Virus record (IMG/VR): IMGVR_UViG_3300027969_000039
Coordinates: 1-64,000 of that record
Reading direction: 5' to 3' (one strand)
Source: a virus
Length of the DNA stretch: 64,000 nt
Every line of letters begins with the position of its first letter. The stretch's first letter is position 1. The notes under the pieces are model-generated. The model was not told where the DNA came from. It worked only from the letters and a program-made list of their open reading frames with translations, and made no database searches. The position numbers and the translations under genes were made by a program. This document shows positions 54,223 to 61,511 of this stretch, in pieces.

Positions 54223-55495
54223 ATAGTGCAAAAGTACCGAATGGGGGATTCGGATTTTTGTCACCATGAATGATCCAAGTTGTATCACAATAATCAGGGT
54301 CGCCCCAGCTACCACAGGGATATCCATCAGTGAATACGATCAATCGTTTAGGATCAATTGCATTTTCTTTCAAGTATTCAAAGATACAATCAAAGTCAGT
54401 ACCACCACCACCTTGTGGTTCATACTCATCAATAGTATCCATGCTATCGCTATTGAAGTCTTGTGGATTGTAAGTATTAGTATCAAAGCAGAATACATGG
54501 ACCTTGTATCCATCAAACGCATCCATCATGCCACCGATCTCACCCAAGAATGCTTGTGCTTGACTGTTGCTAATACTACCACTCATATCAAGTGATACAA
54601 CAACATCAATTTCTTCACCGGGGTTCATGCCGGGCATGATAGCATCCATGTGCCAACCTCTGCGAGAAGGGCGCATCCAAGAATAATCTGCACGGATAGC
54701 ACTAATCAGATTAGTCTGAATCAGTTCGCGCCAGGGCATGACTGGGTCAGTATGTTGTTTGATTAAACGCTCGACACCTAAGGGCAACTGACCGGCTTCG
54801 CAAGTACTTGCGGCGCTGATGATTGCTTGTTTCATTTCTTGACGCAAACGCTCACGCTCTTCGGGAGACATTTTAGGACGACCTTTGCCATTGGCTTCTT
54901 TGTCGCCATCACCATCTCCATCGTTATCTCCCTCACCTTCATCTTCAAGGTGATCGTCAATCATTTGATCCAGCAAACTATCAATATCAATATGCTTGAC
55001 ATTCTTCATCAAGTCATCATAGATTTCCTCGCTGGGCTTACCATCATACTTGCGTTCGTACAAGCATGGGACACTTGTAATAAATGTGCCGACACCGTGT
55101 CGTTTCAAGTCTGCGTTAACTGCATAGTCATTGGCGATGTTAAACATCTGAGGGTCACGATTGCCGATACGACCCATATGATCATACACTACATGCAATA
55201 CTTCATGTCCAACTAGAAACTCAACCTCTTTGGGTTTCAATAGCATAATGAAACGGCTATTGTAATAGAATTTTTGACCATCAGTAGCCGCTGTAGCGCA
55301 CCACTCGTCAGCATTAGTTAATTTGAGGCGTGTAGCAAGATTGCCAAAGAATGAATGACGCAATAGCAAACCCACACGTGCCGAAATCAATCGTTCACGG
55401 GCTTGTGCATCAATCTTAGGGTCAGTAGGTCCAACAAGTTTATCAAACTTGTCGCTACGCTTTTTCTTTTTTGTTGGGGCAATTACGCTACTCAT
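54206..55495 (-). CDS. VWA-domain protein with HExxH metallopeptidase-like region
   Basis: 429 residues from the ATG at 55495 (SD AAAGGA). N-terminal third has HEVLHVVYDH, a zinc HExxH motif, as in the putative metallopeptidase domain of DUF2201-type proteins. An acidic linker near 190-205 is followed by a VWA-like domain with the MIDAS DMSGSIS and later GGGGTD and FTDGYPCG. It is next to a MoxR-type ATPase, the usual partner; such pairs act in chaperone-like or metal-insertion tasks. Confidence 0.85.
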   Translation of the reverse strand: MSSVIAPTKKKKRSDKFDKLVGPTDPKIDAQARERLISARVGLLLRHSFFGNLATRLKLTNADEWCATAATDGQKFYYNSRFIMLLKPKEVEFLVGHEVLHVVYDHMGRIGNRDPQMFNIANDYAVNADLKRHGVGTFITSVPCLYERKYDGKPSEEIYDDLMKNVKHIDIDSLLDQMIDDHLEDEGEGDNDGDGDGDKEANGKGRPKMSPEERERLRQEMKQAIISAASTCEAGQLPLGVERLIKQHTDPVMPWRELIQTNLISAIRADYSWMRPSRRGWHMDAIMPGMNPGEEIDVVVSLDMSGSISNSQAQAFLGEIGGMMDAFDGYKVHVFCFDTNTYNPQDFNSDSMDTIDEYEPQGGGGTDFDCIFEYLKENAIDPKRLIVFTDGYPCGSWGDPDYCDTTWIIHGDKNPNPPFGTFALYDETN

Positions 55496-55521
55496 ATACA
55501 ATCCTTTATCAAATATGCTGT

Positions 55522-55550
55522 ATTATAGCATACAAATTATTTTATAGCAA
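55522..55550 (-). promoter_or_regulatory. Sigma-70-like promoter for the VWA operon
   Basis: TTGCTA at 55550-55545, 17-bp spacer, TATAAT at 55527-55522. Confidence 0.65.
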
Positions 55551-55552
55551 GT

Positions 55553-55584
55553 AAAAAGAGTGAGAATGTTCACACCATTCTCAC
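55553..55584 (-). terminator. Rho-independent terminator after the MoxR gene
   Basis: Stem GTGAGAATG/CATTCTCAC at 55560-55584 with a 7-base loop, then CTC and five T on the minus strand. It lies between the MoxR and VWA genes, so the two have separate transcripts. Confidence 0.87.
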
Positions 55585-55593
55585 CCATAAACT

Positions 55594-56700
55594 TTAGTTA
55601 CCTGCGTCTACAATGTACTTGCCGTACTTCTTGTGGAAGTCATCAAAGTGTTTTAGTTGACTAGGCTCAATCGGCAACTTGTAAGTCTTAAGCGCAATCT
55701 TAGCACCCATCACAACCAATTCAGTTTCAAAGTTCTTCATCATGTAAGACAAGAAATTGTCAGACATTTCATGGAACTTCTTCATAGTTACCTTTTGATG
55801 TTCCAATGCATCACGCAATTCATAGCACAATGAAATTGTTAGTGAATACATTGCAGAGATTTCCTTAACATTCAAGTCAGTAACTTTACCTGACAAGATA
55901 TCGCTCGGCTCGGGCAACTTGCCAGAAATCTTGCGGTGTGCAGAAAACTTAACAGCAAGCCCTTCACCGACACTACCTGCAATCAGATTGAACAGTGTAT
56001 CAGTATCAGTGTCTGCCTCGTCATCCAACAAGTCAGACACAAAGCACCAGCTACGTGGGGTAGCAAATGCACGGCTTGAAGATTTGCTATTGAAATCGTA
56101 CAAGTCCTGTTTTGCAAAACTCAAGTAACCAACCACGTCCTTATGAATGCCTTTGTTGACTGCCCATGTCTGCCATGAAGTAAAGTCAGGGCGCATTTCC
56201 AAGTGCAAGAAACGATTAGCAAGGGGCATCGGCATACGATAAGTAACACCTTTGTCACTATCACGATTACCTGCTGCCACGATAACAACATTGTCAGGCA
56301 ACTTGTACTTACCAACACGGCGATTCAAAATTAGTTGATAGCCAGCAGCCTGTACAGCAGGCATTGCACTATTCATTTCATCTAAGAAAAGAACAATGAT
56401 AGGATATTGTGATGCGAGTTCCTCGTCAGGCAAGTCGATTGGAGCAGCCCAATCCATCTTATTGAGGTCCTTGTTGAAGTATGGGATACCGCGAATGTCA
56501 GTGGGTTCCATTTGAGCCATACGCAAGTCAATCATATGACCACCAAGTTCGGCAGTAATGTCTGCTACAACTTCGGATTTACCGATACCGGGAGGGCCCC
56601 AGAGAAACAAGGGACGCTTTGCTTTGAATGCTTTCAGAATAGCTTTGCGGGCTTGTACTGATGTTACTGTGAGATTGTCAGAGACTTGAGGTGATGCCAT
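55594..56700 (-). CDS. MoxR-type AAA+ ATPase
   Basis: 368 residues. Walker A WGPPGIGKSEV at 34-44, Walker B IIVLFLDEMNSA, sensor 1 VVIVAAGNRDSD, arginine-finger region MPLANRF. MoxR ATPases cooperate with VWA proteins, and the VWA partner is the next gene. Strong early promoter and its own terminator. Confidence 0.88.
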   Translation of the reverse strand: MASPQVSDNLTVTSVQARKAILKAFKAKRPLFLWGPPGIGKSEVVADITAELGGHMIDLRMAQMEPTDIRGIPYFNKDLNKMDWAAPIDLPDEELASQYPIIVLFLDEMNSAMPAVQAAGYQLILNRRVGKYKLPDNVVIVAAGNRDSDKGVTYRMPMPLANRFLHLEMRPDFTSWQTWAVNKGIHKDVVGYLSFAKQDLYDFNSKSSSRAFATPRSWCFVSDLLDDEADTDTDTLFNLIAGSVGEGLAVKFSAHRKISGKLPEPSDILSGKVTDLNVKEISAMYSLTISLCYELRDALEHQKVTMKKFHEMSDNFLSYMMKNFETELVVMGAKIALKTYKLPIEPSQLKHFDDFHKKYGKYIVDAGN

Positions 56701-56743
56701 TATTAACTCCTATATGTTAGTGGCTTGCTTGAAAAGAAATTCT

Positions 56744-56772
56744 ATTATATACGAAAACTGATTTGTTGTCAA
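56744..56772 (-). promoter_or_regulatory. Early sigma-70 promoter for the MoxR gene
   Basis: TTGACA at 56772-56767, 17-bp spacer, TATAAT at 56749-56744. The spacer (ACAAATCAG...) differs from the cassette repeats and starts like the one at 28921-28949. Confidence 0.88.
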
Positions 56773-56798
56773 TCGTGATTGAATGTTTTGGGTAAACA

Positions 56799-57218
56799 TT
56801 ATTCCTCAAACGCGCGGCGCAGAATCAACTCTTGGCGACTGAAGGCTTCAATCTCCCAGGGTTGGTCCAAGTAAGGTGTTTTCTTGCTGTACTTTTTACC
56901 TGCCCATGTATGACCATGCTTACCTTGTTTCAATGTACCTTTTGCAAACTGTTTCACATGGACCAATTCATGCGCTAGGGTGAGGCCAATTTGATACAGA
57001 CTACGATGGGGTTTGATGACTACCAGATATGCACCAGTGTACTGTGATAGGTCGAGTGTCAAGCCTGCATTGTCACCTTCGCATTCATCATATACACGGA
57101 TAAGCAATGCTTTGCGGCAACGCTCAAGACCAAGCTGGGTAATCATTGAAGGAAGTAGTGCCTCAACAAATTTTTTATTACGGCGACTACCTTCAACTTT
57201 GATTTCCATCATAATCAT
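56799..57218 (-). CDS. SprT-like zinc metallopeptidase
   Basis: 139 residues; internal ATGs at 57212 and 57209 are possible starts. IGLTLAHELVHVKQFAKGTL supplies HExxH with a following Gln. KHGHTWAGKKYSK and PYLDQPWEIEAFSRQ follow, with a Glu that could be the third ligand. Such phage proteins resemble the SprT/DNA-protein crosslink protease class but are short. A late box adjoins the start. Confidence 0.75.
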   Translation of the reverse strand: MIMMEIKVEGSRRNKKFVEALLPSMITQLGLERCRKALLIRVYDECEGDNAGLTLDLSQYTGAYLVVIKPHRSLYQIGLTLAHELVHVKQFAKGTLKQGKHGHTWAGKKYSKKTPYLDQPWEIEAFSRQELILRRAFEE

Positions 57219-57219
57219 A

Positions 57220-57227
57220 TATTTATT
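57220..57227 (-). promoter_or_regulatory. Possible late promoter box at the SprT-like gene
   Basis: Minus strand AATAAATA followed by TATG, two bases before the first ATG. If +1 is at normal T4 distance, translation would begin at the ATG at 57212. Confidence 0.5.
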
Positions 57228-57242
57228 TCCTAGAGTAATTTA

Positions 57243-57437
57243 TTACTCAATCAATTCCGACAATTTACCAATGTATGTTAATTCGCTAGGTTCGTACCAT
57301 GCAGCCTTTTGTGTAGAATTGTCAGGCAATACAATGCTAACCTCACCTCTACTGTTAACACTGTCTACAACTGTTATTGTTTTAAATTTTGTCATAACCA
57401 CATCAAGCGGTTTAAATTTAAACTTTTCCGTTTTCAT
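57243..57437 (-). CDS. Small unknown protein, 64 aa
   Basis: Start at 57437 with GGAG upstream (57458 is an alternative). MKTEKFKFKPLDVVMTKFKT, then a basic beta-rich region (VDSVNSRGEVSIVLPDNSTQ) resembling short SH3-like folds. Function unknown. Confidence 0.62.
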   Translation of the reverse strand: MKTEKFKFKPLDVVMTKFKTITVVDSVNSRGEVSIVLPDNSTQKAAWYEPSELTYIGKLSELIE

Positions 57438-57474
57438 TACATGCTCCAGTAAATTCATTGAAAATGATTAAATC

Positions 57475-57753
57475 TTAAGAGGACCAAAAAGTTTCGCTAG
57501 CAGGGGAACAGCACAGGGGAGTGTTAACATCTTCCTGATATTCGATACCGCTCATGAGGTTCTTGCGAGTTACCATGTTAGGCTTGTAATGCTGAGTGTT
57601 TACGATACTCAGTTCACCGGCAGACCAACCTGACTTGTTGCACAGACGGGTGCGAGTAGCACGGGCTGCCGCAAAAGTTTTGTATGCACGGGTACGATTA
57701 GAACCGTCAGTAACGATAAGACCAGTACCACGGGCGATAACATAATAAGACAT
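57475..57753 (-). CDS. Early cassette protein, 92 aa
   Basis: MSYYVIARGTGLIVTDGSNR, TRAYKTFAAARATRTRLCNK, then GELSIVNTQHYKPNMVTRKN. Similar proteins occur in diverse phages; function unknown. Promoter copy g, SD AAAGGA. Confidence 0.7.
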   Translation of the reverse strand: MSYYVIARGTGLIVTDGSNRTRAYKTFAAARATRTRLCNKSGWSAGELSIVNTQHYKPNMVTRKNLMSGIEYQEDVNTPLCCSPASETFWSS

Positions 57754-57787
57754 TTAGAAATTCCTTTAACTAACTGATTAAGACTCT

Positions 57788-57816
57788 ATTATATACCCAA
57801 AACCATTTAATGTCAA
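57788..57816 (-). promoter_or_regulatory. Early promoter repeat, copy g
   Basis: TTGACA at 57816-57811, spacer identical to copy a, TATAAT at 57793-57788. It lies 5 bp after the stop of the upstream gene, which is TAA rather than an embedded TGA. Confidence 0.92.
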
Positions 57817-57820
57817 CTGT

Positions 57821-58048
57821 TTACGCACAGATTTCAAACAACATTTCGCTACTGGAACCGTTGACTACACGGACTTTTTTGTCATTAACCATGATGTAGC
57901 CATAGTTGCCGTTATCATAGATACCGTGAGGGCAGGGTTCAATCGTCACTTTACGGATAATTTCACAAAAACCCCAACGCTTAGTAGGCAACTTACCTTG
58001 AAACAATCGCATGTTTTCAAGGGAAGTAATGAGAATTTTTGCTTTCAT
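57821..58048 (-). CDS. Early cassette protein, 75 aa
   Basis: MKAKILITSLENMRLFQGKL, CEIIRKVTIEPCPHGIYDNG, YIMVNDKKVRVVNGSSSEML. Soluble, beta-rich, three Cys and one His in the centre. Promoter copy h. Function unknown. Confidence 0.68.
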   Translation of the reverse strand: MKAKILITSLENMRLFQGKLPTKRWGFCEIIRKVTIEPCPHGIYDNGNYGYIMVNDKKVRVVNGSSSEMLFEICA

Positions 58049-58081
58049 AATCTACTCTGTTCGTTGACTGTCTAAGTATGT

Positions 58082-58110
58082 ATTATATACCCAAAACCAT
58101 TTAATGTCAA
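58082..58110 (-). promoter_or_regulatory. Early promoter repeat, copy h
   Basis: TTGACA at 58110-58105, spacer identical to copy a, TATAAT at 58087-58082. The stop of the 28-aa gene lies in its TTGACA box. Confidence 0.92.
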
Positions 58111-58193
58111 CCGAAATATTGAGTGTGTACGATTACCAAAATGGCTATATATGCTCCGACCACGATCCCAACTAGCATTCCAAGAAAAAACAT
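58107..58193 (-). CDS. 28-residue predicted membrane peptide
   Basis: Read directly: ATG at 58193, SD GGAGTAGGAG, stop TGA at 58107 inside the next promoter's TTGACA. It is almost all one hydrophobic helix (MFFLGMLVGIVVGAYIAILV) with a short polar end. The SD context after the upstream stop (GCGTAAGGAGTAG) is repeated ahead of the 31228 start. Function unknown. Confidence 0.6.
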   Translation of the reverse strand: MFFLGMLVGIVVGAYIAILVIVHTQYFG

Positions 58194-58203
58194 CTCCTAC
58201 TCC

Positions 58204-58461
58204 TTACGCAAATTCGTAGAATTTAACAGTAGGATCCAACTTTTGTAGTTCTTTTGCAGCCTGTGACAATGCACGATGCTTGGCCTGAACCTGACTACGG
58301 GGCAGTTCACCGTCACAGGTCAAGTTCTCAGGGCTGAGGTCGCTGTCCAGACAAGCAGCAACTACCTGACGACCTTTAGCAGTCTGTATCTCATACTGAG
58401 GACCTTTGAACAATTTGTTCCATTTGTTCTTTTGATCAATGTATTTTTGCAATGCTGACAT
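58204..58461 (-). CDS. Early cassette protein, 85 aa
   Basis: Charged, helical (MSALQKYIDQKNKWNKLFKG; SQVQAKHRALSQAAKELQKL). Promoter copy i; followed by the 28-aa membrane peptide on the same transcript. Function unknown. Confidence 0.7.
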   Translation of the reverse strand: MSALQKYIDQKNKWNKLFKGPQYEIQTAKGRQVVAACLDSDLSPENLTCDGELPRSQVQAKHRALSQAAKELQKLDPTVKFYEFA

Positions 58462-58494
58462 AATTAACTCCGTTTGTTGACTGTCTAAGCCTCT

Positions 58495-58523
58495 ATTATA
58501 GACCCAAAACCATTTAATGTCAA
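58495..58523 (-). promoter_or_regulatory. Early promoter repeat, copy i
   Basis: TTGACA at 58523-58518, spacer as in copy d (ends GGGTC), TATAAT at 58500-58495. Confidence 0.92.
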
Positions 58524-58525
58524 CC

Positions 58526-59317
58526 TTACGGGGCTAGCCCTTCCCTAGTTTTTGCACGTTTTACATTCGCATAAAGTACAACTTGAGTTGGAACCGGTGC
58601 TAAATATCTCTTTACCCAAGACCTGTAAACACCATATTTAAAATATATCCCATTGCCTTCAGTTGTTTTTCCTTTGAAACTATATTTCAAAATTCCATTT
58701 GCATAGACTTCAAAAAAGCCATCGTCCAAATTAGACCATTTTGCATGGACTTCAATTTTGTTCCAATTTCCAAGTAACTCCTTATCAGTTAGTATGGTTA
58801 CATATTCTTGTGTTGCACATCTATGGTGTCTATCTATAGTTAGCCCACCTCGCAATGCTCCCCATCCTGCACTATTTTGAAACATGAATGATGAGCAAGT
58901 GGGACTGTCAATAGCCCCATCAATATTATAAAATTGTCCTAAGGTGACATTGACGGGCCACACATTGATATGGTCTTTGGGTACAAAAATAGACCATCCA
59001 TACCAGTATTCAGAGTTTGAGTAATTATTTCTATCTGTTGATATCTCAGAACGTTCCCTACTTCCAACCCTAGATCCAGTTTGACCTTCAATAGAACAAT
59101 CTCCCCCTGAACATTCTCCGCTTCTGACTTCAAATCTTTCAACCATTTTCAATGGTGCAGAGCCCGTTGGATCAGATACTATTTGATATCCGTGCGGTGT
59201 TGTACTATTTGATCTAGTGAACTCCTTAAGGTTTCCATGATCAAGTGAATTAGCGGAATTAGTAGCACAGCCACCAATCAATAATATTAAAATAATTGAT
59301 ATAAAAAGTTTTTTCAT
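58526..59317 (-). CDS. Lipoprotein with polysaccharide-lyase-like domain
   Basis: 263 residues. Signal peptide and lipobox LIGGC (Cys17). The mature part has the jelly-roll pattern of polysaccharide lyases (heparinase I/alginate-lyase-like, PF14099 type): RSEIS, YWYGWSIFVPKDH, WPVNVTLGQFYN, RGGLTIDRHHRC, NWNKIEVHAKWSNLDDGFFE. It has its own early promoter, unusual for a virion enzyme, and is likely placed in the host envelope early in infection. Confidence 0.68.
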   Translation of the reverse strand: MKKLFISIILILLIGGCATNSANSLDHGNLKEFTRSNSTTPHGYQIVSDPTGSAPLKMVERFEVRSGECSGGDCSIEGQTGSRVGSRERSEISTDRNNYSNSEYWYGWSIFVPKDHINVWPVNVTLGQFYNIDGAIDSPTCSSFMFQNSAGWGALRGGLTIDRHHRCATQEYVTILTDKELLGNWNKIEVHAKWSNLDDGFFEVYANGILKYSFKGKTTEGNGIYFKYGVYRSWVKRYLAPVPTQVVLYANVKRAKTREGLAP

Positions 59318-59344
59318 AATAACTACATCAGGAAATAAAAACTT

Positions 59345-59373
59345 AGTATAGCATTGAATGTATTTATTGTCAA
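59345..59373 (-). promoter_or_regulatory. Early sigma-70 promoter for the lipoprotein gene
   Basis: TTGACA at 59373-59368, 17-bp spacer, TATACT at 59350-59345. Confidence 0.82.
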
Positions 59374-59379
59374 GGTAGG

Positions 59380-59403
59380 AATGCCCTAAATCAATAGGGC
59401 ATT
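59380..59403 (-). terminator. Hairpin after the 59417-59686 gene
   Basis: Stem AATGCCCTA/TAGGGCATT, 6-base loop, 14 bp after the stop and just before the TTGACA box of the next promoter. No U-run, so it is a weak or processing hairpin. Confidence 0.55.
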
Positions 59404-59416
59404 ATTTGAGTAAGAA

Positions 59417-59686
59417 TTACTTCTTAGGTGTGTTTTGATTTACAAAAGCATACATCTTTTCAGCAGTGTCCAAAACTTTTTCAAGTCCTGGAAATTCAGG
59501 CATGTCTACTTTGGTTATGATCTGACCAGTAGCACTATCCTTGGAAGCAGTCATCTGCCATCCTGAAAACTTCATATGGAAATCTTCCATGACTAATGAT
59601 TTAGCCATGTCCAAGATATCTGTACGAATCTCGTAGCCGTTCTTGTTGAATTTTACTTCGGGTAATTTTGGTGTGAAATCTGACAT
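59417..59686 (-). CDS. Unknown small protein, 89 aa
   Basis: MSDFTPKLPEVKFNKNGYEI, RTDILDMAKSLVMEDFHMKF, then helical LEKVLDTAEKMYAFVNQN. Helix content and size resemble phasin-like or chaperone-like small proteins, as does the next gene. SD GGAG. Function unknown. Confidence 0.65.
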   Translation of the reverse strand: MSDFTPKLPEVKFNKNGYEIRTDILDMAKSLVMEDFHMKFSGWQMTASKDSATGQIITKVDMPEFPGLEKVLDTAEKMYAFVNQNTPKK

Positions 59687-59723
59687 AATAATCTCCTTGT
59701 GTTAATGTCGGTGTGTGAATAGC

Positions 59724-59969
59724 TTATTTTTTCGCAGTCTTTGCCTTGACTGTTTCATCCTCACCTTGAGAATAAATCGTTTTGTTCATACTGTCAACAG
59801 TATAAGACAACATCTCTATTGTATTCTTTGCCATCATCTTTGCAAAGATCGTTTGGGCATCTATAAAGTCGTTGGCGACCTTATTCAATCTCTCGTCTTT
59901 GAAAATCTGATTGGTTGCCATCCTTTTTGAAGTCTGGAACATCTCTATATAAAAATCTGGTGTAAACAT
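59724..59969 (-). CDS. Phasin-like helical protein, 81 aa
   Basis: All-helical: MFTPDFYIEMFQTSKRMATN, VANDFIDAQTIFAKMMAKNT, then a Lys/Ala end (TVKAKTAKK). The pattern F-x-A-x(T/K)...AQ-x-x-F-A is close to phasins and phasin-like poly(hydroxyalkanoate) proteins, but short. Start preceded by AAAGGA; the upstream 40-aa gene ends 10 bp before. Confidence 0.62.
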   Translation of the reverse strand: MFTPDFYIEMFQTSKRMATNQIFKDERLNKVANDFIDAQTIFAKMMAKNTIEMLSYTVDSMNKTIYSQGEDETVKAKTAKK

Positions 59970-59978
59970 AATTATCCT

Positions 59979-60101
59979 TTAAATATCACTTGTCATTAGT
60001 TTTTGTGCAGCAGCATATTGTCCTCTACGGGCAAGGTACGATGCTGCACGGACGCGACCCACTTCTTTTAGAAAATTGTAAATTGATTTAAAGATGTTCA
60101 T
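59979..60101 (-). CDS. 40-residue conserved-looking protein
   Basis: Read directly: ATG at 60101, TAA at 59979. MNIFKSIYNFLKEVGRVRAA, then SYLARRGQYAAAQKLMTSDI. Similar short proteins (x-G-x-x-R-A-A-x-x-L-A-R-x-G-x-x-x-x-A) are found in betaproteobacteria, next to DUF3563-like genes as here. Coupled to the 59724 gene. Confidence 0.6.
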   Translation of the reverse strand: MNIFKSIYNFLKEVGRVRAASYLARRGQYAAAQKLMTSDI

Positions 60102-60102
60102 A

Positions 60103-60288
60103 TTACACCATCCAACTCTTATTACGTGCTGAATACAATAATTCAAATTGACGCTCTAATTGTTCAACTTGTGCGGTACTCGTGGGATTGTGTGATACGA
60201 TGTATCGTTCTAGTGCTGAACCGTATGACTGGGGTTCACTGAATTTTTCTAATAGGCTATAAAGATAGCCGGTAAATCGTTTTAACAT
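60103..60288 (-). CDS. DUF3563-like small protein
   Basis: 61 residues. MLKRFTGYLYSLLEKFSEPQ, then YIVSHNPTSTAQVEQLERQF fits the pattern of DUF3563 proteins (short N-terminal helix, loop, D/E-x-E-x-x-R end). Paired with the 40-aa gene. Late box upstream at 60340. Confidence 0.58.
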   Translation of the reverse strand: MLKRFTGYLYSLLEKFSEPQSYGSALERYIVSHNPTSTAQVEQLERQFELLYSARNKSWMV

Positions 60289-60339
60289 ATATTTTCCTGT
60301 GTAAGTGTGTTAAAGAGTTTTATACAGAACTCTTAACTG

Positions 60340-60347
60340 TATTTATA
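60340..60347 (-). promoter_or_regulatory. T4-type late promoter box, exact consensus
   Basis: Minus strand TATAAATA, 51 bp upstream of the 60288 ATG. It overlaps the TAA of the start-less frame at 60343. Confidence 0.65.
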
Positions 60348-60547
60348 CTTCCTTATAGATTTCTCTATATTTCTGCATGGCCTTTGCCCTCGCAACAGCT
60401 AACCTAACGGTCACATAATCTGATAATGGTTCATCATCAAAATCAGTAACCTTTTCTTCTACCTTGTGTACTTTAGGACGACTGTATGCACGATGATAAT
60501 CTTGTTCTCCTGAATCATCATCGTCATCACTATCGTCAAATATAGTA
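60343..60547 (-). pseudogene. Open frame without start codon, about 68 codons
   Basis: Frame ending TAA at 60343 encodes acidic DDSDDDDDSGEQD, then RAYSRPKVHKVEEKVTDF and DDEPLSDYVTVRLAVARAKA. It looks coding, but no ATG, GTG or TTG is in frame between 60547 and the middle of the ORF. The frame stays open in +1 of the 60548-60757 gene. A frameshift from that gene, a rare start codon, or an assembly indel are all possible. Confidence 0.4.
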
Positions 60548-60757
60548 TTACTTAGTAGCGGCTTTTGCAGGCTCAGTTTTAGTTGTAGCTTTTTTGTCTT
60601 TGACAGTTTTAGAACTTTTGGTAGAGTCCTGTTTGGAACCCTCCTTTTTCTTAGCCAACTTCATTTCTTCCTTAGCTGGAGCAGCAGGTTTGGCAGGCTC
60701 AGTAGCAAAAGCAATAGTTGTAGCCAAAGTAGCGATAAGAATAGCGAGAATTTTCAT
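60548..60757 (-). CDS. Exported Lys/Ala-rich small protein
   Basis: 69 residues. A clear Sec signal peptide (MKILAILIATLATTIAFATE) and a mature part rich in Lys, Ala, Glu and Thr (PAKPAAPAKEEMKLAKKKEG). Small Ala/Lys-rich periplasmic proteins like this are common in betaproteobacteria. Late box 25 bp upstream. Role unknown. Confidence 0.65.
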   Translation of the reverse strand: MKILAILIATLATTIAFATEPAKPAAPAKEEMKLAKKKEGSKQDSTKSSKTVKDKKATTKTEPAKAATK

Positions 60758-60774
60758 TTAAGTTTCCTTTAAAG

Positions 60775-60948
60775 TTAATGATATTTATGTTTGATATATT
60801 CATCCTTCAATCTACATGGTCCAATACGCTTTTCATCACAATTGGATTTTCTCCAATCATAACCAGTGGGCAAATATTGTTCCTGATACGATTCAGTTTT
60901 ATCCGTTTTCGTAACATCGTAGCATTCAGTTTGATTTTTATCTTGCAT
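60775..60948 (-). CDS. Possible Cys-containing small protein, 57 aa, perhaps 5'-truncated
   Basis: ATG at 60948 without clear SD: MQDKNQTECYDVTKTDKTES, then YLPTGYDWRKSNCDEKRIGP. The frame also reads plausibly upstream (SCQRFYPEGRYICMQ) to a TAG near 61017 with no start available, suggesting that a secretory N-terminus has been lost next to the plus-strand gene. Confidence 0.42.
   Translation of the reverse strand: MQDKNQTECYDVTKTDKTESYQEQYLPTGYDWRKSNCDEKRIGPCRLKDEYIKHKYH
60782..60789 (-). promoter_or_regulatory. T4-type late promoter box
   Basis: Minus strand CATAAATA, 24 bp before the ATG at 60757. Confidence 0.6.
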
Positions 60949-61022
60949 ACATATATAACGACCCTCAGGATAAAACCGTTGACAAGATACAAAACTCTTT
61001 TCCCATTTACGCTAAATAGTTG

Positions 61023-61511
61023 ATGCAATACATATCTTACCAAGGAATTTATGACGGAACCAACTTTGAGGATGCTGCTACGCCCAAACAAATAACCAAA
61101 TCCATGAATGCTGGGTTTAGCACTATGGTAAATGTTTGGCGAATTAGCGGAAAACTCTATTTAGGTGTTACCCAACCCATAACCGAAGTGACCGAAAAGT
61201 ATCTACAAGGTCCTAGGTTTTGGTTGAATGCTATGAATACTGATATGCAATCATGGATAGTAACTCAACCAATTAAGTCATATCCAAATTACTTTTGGTT
61301 TCCTACTGATACAGAAAGTACCCCAGTGACCGCAAGTAATGGAAAAATTATTACTCCTGGAACAGTTGCTATAAACAACACCAGTGTTATATTTCTGCCT
61401 GAGATACAGGATAGAGGAATGTTTAGTACAGTACACCTAAAATGTTTCGGTGTATGTAGTAACTACTTGTCTTTTATTAAACGAATGCGTAACGAAGGTG
61501 AGTGGTATTAA
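61023..61511 (+). CDS. Conserved-looking phage protein of unknown function, 162 aa
   Basis: Start at the ATG at 61023. MQYISYQGIYDGTNFEDAAT, FWLNAMNTDMQSWIVTQPIK, VAINNTSVIFLPEIQDRGMF, then LKCFGVCSNYLSFIKRMRNE. Similar proteins occur in many phages; the role is unknown. CTAAATAG three bases before the ATG resembles a late box but is a poor match. Its stop shares bases with the opposing 56-aa gene. Confidence 0.7.
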   Translation: MQYISYQGIYDGTNFEDAATPKQITKSMNAGFSTMVNVWRISGKLYLGVTQPITEVTEKYLQGPRFWLNAMNTDMQSWIVTQPIKSYPNYFWFPTDTESTPVTASNGKIITPGTVAINNTSVIFLPEIQDRGMFSTVHLKCFGVCSNYLSFIKRMRNEGEWY

